DNA of 53,521 bases from Chloroflexota bacterium. Lineage in GTDB: Bacteria; Chloroflexota; Anaerolineae; Promineifilales; Promineifilaceae. This document shows, one piece after another, positions 50,338-53,521 of the stretch (positions within the stretch are counted from its first letter, which is position 1; each line of letters opens with the position of its first letter). Both the position numbers and the translations under genes were made by a program. Location: the NCBI GenBank assembly GCA_018004935.1, contig JAGNBF010000048.1, positions 1 through 53,521 on the forward strand, read 5' to 3'. Under the pieces are notes generated by a model. That model did no database searches, had not been told where the DNA came from, and was given only the letters and a program-made list of their open reading frames with translations.

Positions 50338-52368
50338 TTAAAAATCGTCAAAATCTTCGAGACTGAATTCATCCCAGTCCCGCCGACGATTACTCTTTCG
50401 TTTACGTTTCACCACCGTGCGGCCAGCATTTTCATCATATACCAATTGCTGACCTTTCTTTGGTTTCTTGCGATCATCATCCTTATCATCCGTAGGACTG
50501 GGAGCCGCAACAGGACGTACCACCGTGACCGCTGGTTTGGCGGTGGGTCGGGTAGGGGGTGTCTTTGCCGGGGTTGGGGTCGGTTCGGTCTCCACCAGAG
50601 ATTTACTCAGGTCGTCCAGGTCTGGCACACGCGGTTTATCCAGAGCTTCAATCGCGGCCGCGAACACTTCCGAACCCTCATCCTCACCCTCTTCAGCCTC
50701 AAACACCTCTACTGCTGGCGCTGTAACCACTTCCGGCATTGGTTCAGGCTCAATAACTTCATCTTCCTCAATGACAACAATCGGAGTCATCACAGGCGTT
50801 GAGATCGGTGCGACCACTTCCTCCGGTTCAATTACTTCTTCAACTTCCACCGGCTCAGGTGCCATCGTCTTTAACTTCTTCTTATAAGCTTCAACCGACA
50901 CCTTTAAATCTTCCAACGCCTTATCCCCAAAACTGCGCATCTTCAAAAAGACATCATCCCCCAGTTCCAGGTTAAAGAGAATATCACCCACCGTCTCAAT
51001 TTCATTGTCTAACAGAAGATTATGCACCCGCCCTGGCAAATCTAACTCGTCAATCGGTTGTTTCCAGGCAATCGCCGCCACACGCTTACGTGCTTCAGTG
51101 CGGTAATGGCGCACATCCTCATAAGAAGCCGTTCGGGCCGTGACAATACGCCCCTCTACCCCAACCACCAGCCGATTCATAAACATATAATCTTCGGCTG
51201 TAATCGGTCGGTTCGCTTCCTTCTTTGCCAGAATCTGCTCAATCCGTTCCAGCAATTCCTTATCTTTAAGGACAGCCGGATCAACCGCCACATGGTGCAA
51301 ATTCTTTAACGATTCTTGCACCGCTTCAGTCATACTTTTAATGTCAATCCGCCAGCCAGTGAGCTTTGCCGCCAGCCGAGCATTTTGCCCCTCTCGCCCA
51401 ATCGCCAGAGATAGTTGATCATCAGGCACAATAACCGATGCAGTTTTGCCTTGTTCGGGGTGCTCCTCTAAAAATACCTGCGCCACACGTGCCGGACTGA
51501 GCGCCTTGGCGATAAAATTCTTAGCATCCGCATCCCACTCAATCACGTCAATCTTCTCATCATTGAGTTCGCGTACGATGCTCTGAATACGCACACCGCG
51601 CATCCCCACGCATGCACCCACCGGGTCAACCCCTGGCTGAACCGCCTTTACCGCCACCTTAGAACGTCCCCCAGCCTCACGGGCAATACTCTTAATGTCT
51701 ACCTGCCCGTTATAAATCTCCGGCACCTCTAACTCCAACAAACGGCGTAAAAGGTTCCGGTGATTGCGGCTCACATAAATTTGTGGACCCCGGTTTGTCT
51801 TCTTTACTTCTAAAACGTAGACCCGGATCTTATCATGAGGACGATATCGTTCACCATTGACTTGTTGGTTCTTCGGCAATACAGCTTCCGTCCGCCCCAG
51901 ACCAATTGTGATATTTTGTCCACTAACACTTTGCACTGTGCCATTAACAATTTCGCCTTCACGGGCTGAAAAATCCTCATATAACTGATCTCTTTCCGCT
52001 TCCCGAACGCGTTGTAAAATGACCTGTTTTGCTGTTTGCGCGGCGATACGGCCAAAATTGCGTGGTGTACTATCCGCCATAATCAAATCTCCCGACTTGA
52101 CCTGGGAATAACCCGCTCGTTTAGCATCGTCAATCGCTACCTCGGTAGATTCATTCATCACTTGATCCACCACTTCTTTTTCCGCATAAATCGTGGGTTC
52201 ACCCGTGCGAGGATCAATCTCTACCGTTACCGCCTGCGTATTACTGGCATTGACACTCCGCCGATAGGCAGACACGAGGGCCGTCTTCAGCGCATCAATT
52301 ACCACTTCCTTGGGCAAATTACGAGACTCACAAATTTCGTTGAATGCAAGAAGAAATTCGCTTTTCAT
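50338..52368 (-). CDS. nusA: Transcription factor NusA with acidic C-terminal extension
   Basis: 676 residues, much longer than the 350-500 usual. The N-terminal RNA polymerase-binding domain (1-130), S1 domain (about 135-200), KH1 and KH2 (about 210-345; PGVDPVGACVGMRGVRIQSI, AIGREGQNARLAAKLTGW) are standard. A helix-hairpin-helix-like segment (LELGDDVFLKMRSFGDKALEDL, about 470-490) resembles the RNA polymerase alpha C-terminal fold. Residues about 505-640 form an acidic, Pro/Val/Glu-rich tract, and a basic then acidic tail (VKRKRKSNRRRDWDEFSLED) ends it. NusA shapes pausing and termination. rimP, usually just upstream, is absent. Confidence 0.96.
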   Translation of the reverse strand: MKSEFLLAFNEICESRNLPKEVVIDALKTALVSAYRRSVNASNTQAVTVEIDPRTGEPTIYAEKEVVDQVMNESTEVAIDDAKRAGYSQVKSGDLIMADSTPRNFGRIAAQTAKQVILQRVREAERDQLYEDFSAREGEIVNGTVQSVSGQNITIGLGRTEAVLPKNQQVNGERYRPHDKIRVYVLEVKKTNRGPQIYVSRNHRNLLRRLLELEVPEIYNGQVDIKSIAREAGGRSKVAVKAVQPGVDPVGACVGMRGVRIQSIVRELNDEKIDVIEWDADAKNFIAKALSPARVAQVFLEEHPEQGKTASVIVPDDQLSLAIGREGQNARLAAKLTGWRIDIKSMTEAVQESLKNLHHVAVDPAVLKDKELLERIEQILAKKEANRPITAEDYMFMNRLVVGVEGRIVTARTASYEDVRHYRTEARKRVAAIAWKQPIDELDLPGRVHNLLLDNEIETVGDILFNLELGDDVFLKMRSFGDKALEDLKVSVEAYKKKLKTMAPEPVEVEEVIEPEEVVAPISTPVMTPIVVIEEDEVIEPEPMPEVVTAPAVEVFEAEEGEDEGSEVFAAAIEALDKPRVPDLDDLSKSLVETEPTPTPAKTPPTRPTAKPAVTVVRPVAAPSPTDDKDDDRKKPKKGQQLVYDENAGRTVVKRKRKSNRRRDWDEFSLEDFDDF

Positions 52369-52410
52369 TCTAGCCTGACCTTACCATCATAAAGATGAGT
52401 TTTCACTCCT

Positions 52411-52442
52411 AAAAACAAAAAAGTGGGGGAAACCCACTTTTT
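52411..52442 (-). terminator. Intrinsic terminator in the nusA leader
   Basis: A 10-bp stem AAAAAGTGGG (52418-52427) with CCCACTTTTT (52433-52442) and a 5-nt loop. On the minus strand it is followed by TTTTTTGTTTTT. It lies 43 bp before the nusA start and 33 bp after the promoter, so it acts within the nusA leader and not at a gene end. Confidence 0.75.
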
Positions 52443-52474
52443 GCCACCAAACTATAGGGGACTAACCAACTGGA

Positions 52475-52502
52475 ATTATAGCATGCTCAGGCAAAGATTC
52501 AA
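52475..52502 (-). promoter_or_regulatory. Promoter of the nusA operon
   Basis: On the minus strand TTGAAT (52497-52502) and a perfect TATAAT (52475-52480) are spaced by 16 bp. The predicted start near 52468 gives a leader of about 100 nt. Confidence 0.75.
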
Positions 52503-52764
52503 GGTGAATTATTCCCCCTTCATTTAATGAGCCGGGGAATCAATACCCACTTCCCAGGTAAATCGCTTGCGAAATTGTATGTTCAGATTATCTGGTACAC
52601 AAGGTCGGCCTTTTTTCAAAGAAAGCTTTACCAGATCAAATGGGGTGGTTTACTTTTACCACCACCAAGACGATTCGTTACCGGAACCTCTCACCCCCAT
52701 TGTGCTTACCACGGTCATAAAAGGACATTTTGTTGGCGGCAACAGATTGGATAAGCCCAGGCTG

Positions 52765-52870
52765 AAGACCCATCCCCCTACGATTTCCGATGGGAAAGGG
52801 GAAACACCAGGCGTGCCGGATTATCGAGCGCGGCCGCGCTCGATAATCCGACCCATGAAAAAGTTCCCCA
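52765..52870. repeat. Variable-palindrome element with GCGGCCGC at its centre
   Basis: The conserved left arm GACCCATCCCCCTACGATTT and right arm AAAAAGTTCCCC enclose a perfect 34-nt palindrome at 52817-52850 whose half is CGGATTATCGAGCGCGG. The centre is a GCGGCCGC octamer (52830-52837). It lies between the divergent nusA and tRNA-tuf promoters. The stretch 52503-52764 around it has nothing else recognised. Confidence 0.8.
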
Positions 52871-52915
52871 AAGTAACCAGTTACGGCGAAAAAACAAAAA
52901 GACGGGCTTTTTCTG

Positions 52916-52943
52916 TTGACGAAACCGGCAGAATTGTTATACT
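52916..52943 (+). promoter_or_regulatory. Promoter of the tRNA-tuf transcript
   Basis: TTGACG (52916-52921) and TATACT (52938-52943), 16 bp apart, lie 51 bp before the first tRNA. Confidence 0.7.
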
Positions 52944-52994
52944 TGCAATCCGGTGTGGCAAAAAACACCCCTTCATTAACATTGGGGCTAACAT

Positions 52995-53066
52995 GCCAAC
53001 GTAGCTCAACGGCAGAGCAATGCTTTTGTAAAGCATAGGTTATGGGTTCAAATCCCATCGTTGGCT
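52995..53066 (+). tRNA. tRNA-Thr (anticodon TGT)
   Basis: 72 nt. The acceptor stem GCCAACG pairs with CGTTGGC. The anticodon stem-loop ATGCT-TTTGTAA-AGCAT gives TGT. The T arm holds GGGTTCAAATCCC. No encoded CCA. Confidence 0.96.
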
Positions 53067-53096
53067 CTGTACCGACAATTAAGTCGTCATAAACCT

Positions 53097-53179
53097 GGGT
53101 CAGTGTCCCGAGTGGCAAAGGGGGCGGACTGTAAATCCGCTGGCAATAGCCTTCGTAGGTTCGAGTCCTACCTGGCCCA
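53097..53179 (+). tRNA. tRNA-Tyr (anticodon GTA)
   Basis: 83 nt with the long variable arm expected for bacterial tRNA-Tyr. The acceptor stem GGGTCAG pairs with CTGGCCC (one T-G pair). The anticodon loop is CTGTAAA, giving GTA. Confidence 0.96.
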
Positions 53180-53221
53180 CCTTTTTGAAGAAGCAATGCT
53201 TCCTCAACAATGTACTCCCCC

Positions 53222-53294
53222 GCCCACGTAGCTCAGTCGGCAGAGCGCATTCTTGGTAAGAATGAGGTCATGGGTTCAAATCCCATCGTGGGCT
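53222..53294 (+). tRNA. tRNA-Thr (anticodon GGT)
   Basis: 73 nt. The acceptor stem GCCCACG pairs with CGTGGGC. The anticodon stem-loop CATTC-TTGGTAA-GAATG gives GGT. It is the last tRNA before tuf. Confidence 0.96.
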
Positions 53295-53395
53295 TACTGC
53301 CCCGTCTGCCCTATCAGGGTAGCGGGGTATTCTTATGAATGGAGACTCCATTCCCCTGTTAAGCAAGTTGATTTGTAGAGAGGTTTGAGAAAATA

Positions 53396-53521
53396 ATGGC
53401 CAAGGAAAAATTCGCACGTGAAAAACCACACTGCAACATCGGCACCATCGGTCATATTGACCACGGGAAAACCAGCCTGACAGCGGCGATTACCAAAGTG
53501 CTGGCGTTGAAAGGGAAGGCC
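53396..53521 (+). CDS. tuf: Elongation factor Tu, 3' end outside window
   Basis: The first 42 residues are present: [20 protein letters not shown] followed by [16 protein letters not shown], which includes the P-loop [12 protein letters not shown]-Tu brings aminoacyl-tRNA to the ribosome. The gene follows tRNA-Thr by about 100 bp. The Thr-Tyr-Thr-tuf order matches the tufB-type tRNA operon of many bacteria (there with a Gly tRNA too), so the tRNAs and tuf are likely on one transcript. Confidence 0.97.
   Translation, partial: MAKEKFAREKPHCNIGTIGHIDHGKTSLTAAITKVLALKGKA

Noticed and set aside
161-52837. GCGGCCGC sites as cloning linkers or vector remnants
   Set aside because: They lie within intact conserved genes and in all reading frames, spread across the whole window, which linkers cannot explain.

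Overview
The window reads as a single bacterial chromosome segment of moderately high GC (estimated by eye, not computed), with dense housekeeping genes separated by unusually repeat-rich intergenic DNA. Gene content suggests a filamentous or Anaerolineae-like member of the Chloroflexota: an F420-type luciferase-like oxidoreductase, a PHAX-like RNA-binding protein, a sucrase/ferredoxin-like protein, an NHL/thioredoxin protein, a minCDE-rodA cluster and many short MITE-like elements. The phylum assignment is inference; no rRNA gene is present to confirm it.

Layout. 1-5.3 kb: end of a MoxR-type AAA+ ATPase, a dual-specificity phosphatase, mutS and a coiled-coil membrane protein. 5.9-11.5 kb: a DUF2085 membrane protein, two histidine-kinase genes (one a receiver-GAF-kinase hybrid), rsgA and an LLM oxidoreductase, all on the minus strand. 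11.6-16.4 kb: a tandem repeat array, tRNA-Glu, a GT2 glycosyltransferase overlapping tail-to-tail with an MFS transporter, a PHAX-domain protein and nested repeats. 16.5-24.7 kb: TPR protein, NHL/thioredoxin protein, YhfC-type protease, trpB, Nudix, trpF, deoxynucleoside kinase, sucrase/ferredoxin-like protein. 25.4-32.8 kb: a Zn/Cd P-type ATPase, proS behind a candidate attenuator, a PIN toxin pair translationally linked to wecB, and a second toxin-antitoxin pair broken by a MITE and an amber codon. 32.8-38 kb: a MutS-related ATPase and minCDE-rodA. 38-45.1 kb: an acetyltransferase-nucleoside phosphorylase fusion, the methyltransferase-lspA-rluD-DUF952 cluster, pfkA and ribF. 45.6-52.4 kb: the nusA-ylxR-infB-rbfA-nrnA-truB translation/RNA operon on the minus strand. 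53-53.5 kb: tRNA-Thr, tRNA-Tyr and tRNA-Thr leading into tuf.

The strongest unexplained signal is the octamer GCGGCCGC, which I count about 82 times in 53.5 kb (about 2 expected by base composition). It is spread through nearly every gene, including conserved active-site loops where it is made by codon choice. This resembles the HIP1 palindrome of cyanobacteria but with a different core.

A second theme is mobile hairpin DNA. One 119-bp MITE has two copies, each with a perfect 8-bp target duplication. A second MITE of about 186 bp has 8-9 bp duplications, and one of its copies is itself interrupted by a third element. A third family keeps conserved flanks around a perfect palindrome that differs from copy to copy. 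A third theme is leader control: intrinsic terminators lie between a good promoter and the start codon for both proS and nusA, and the proS leader carries a mutually exclusive antiterminator and a short proline-containing ORF.
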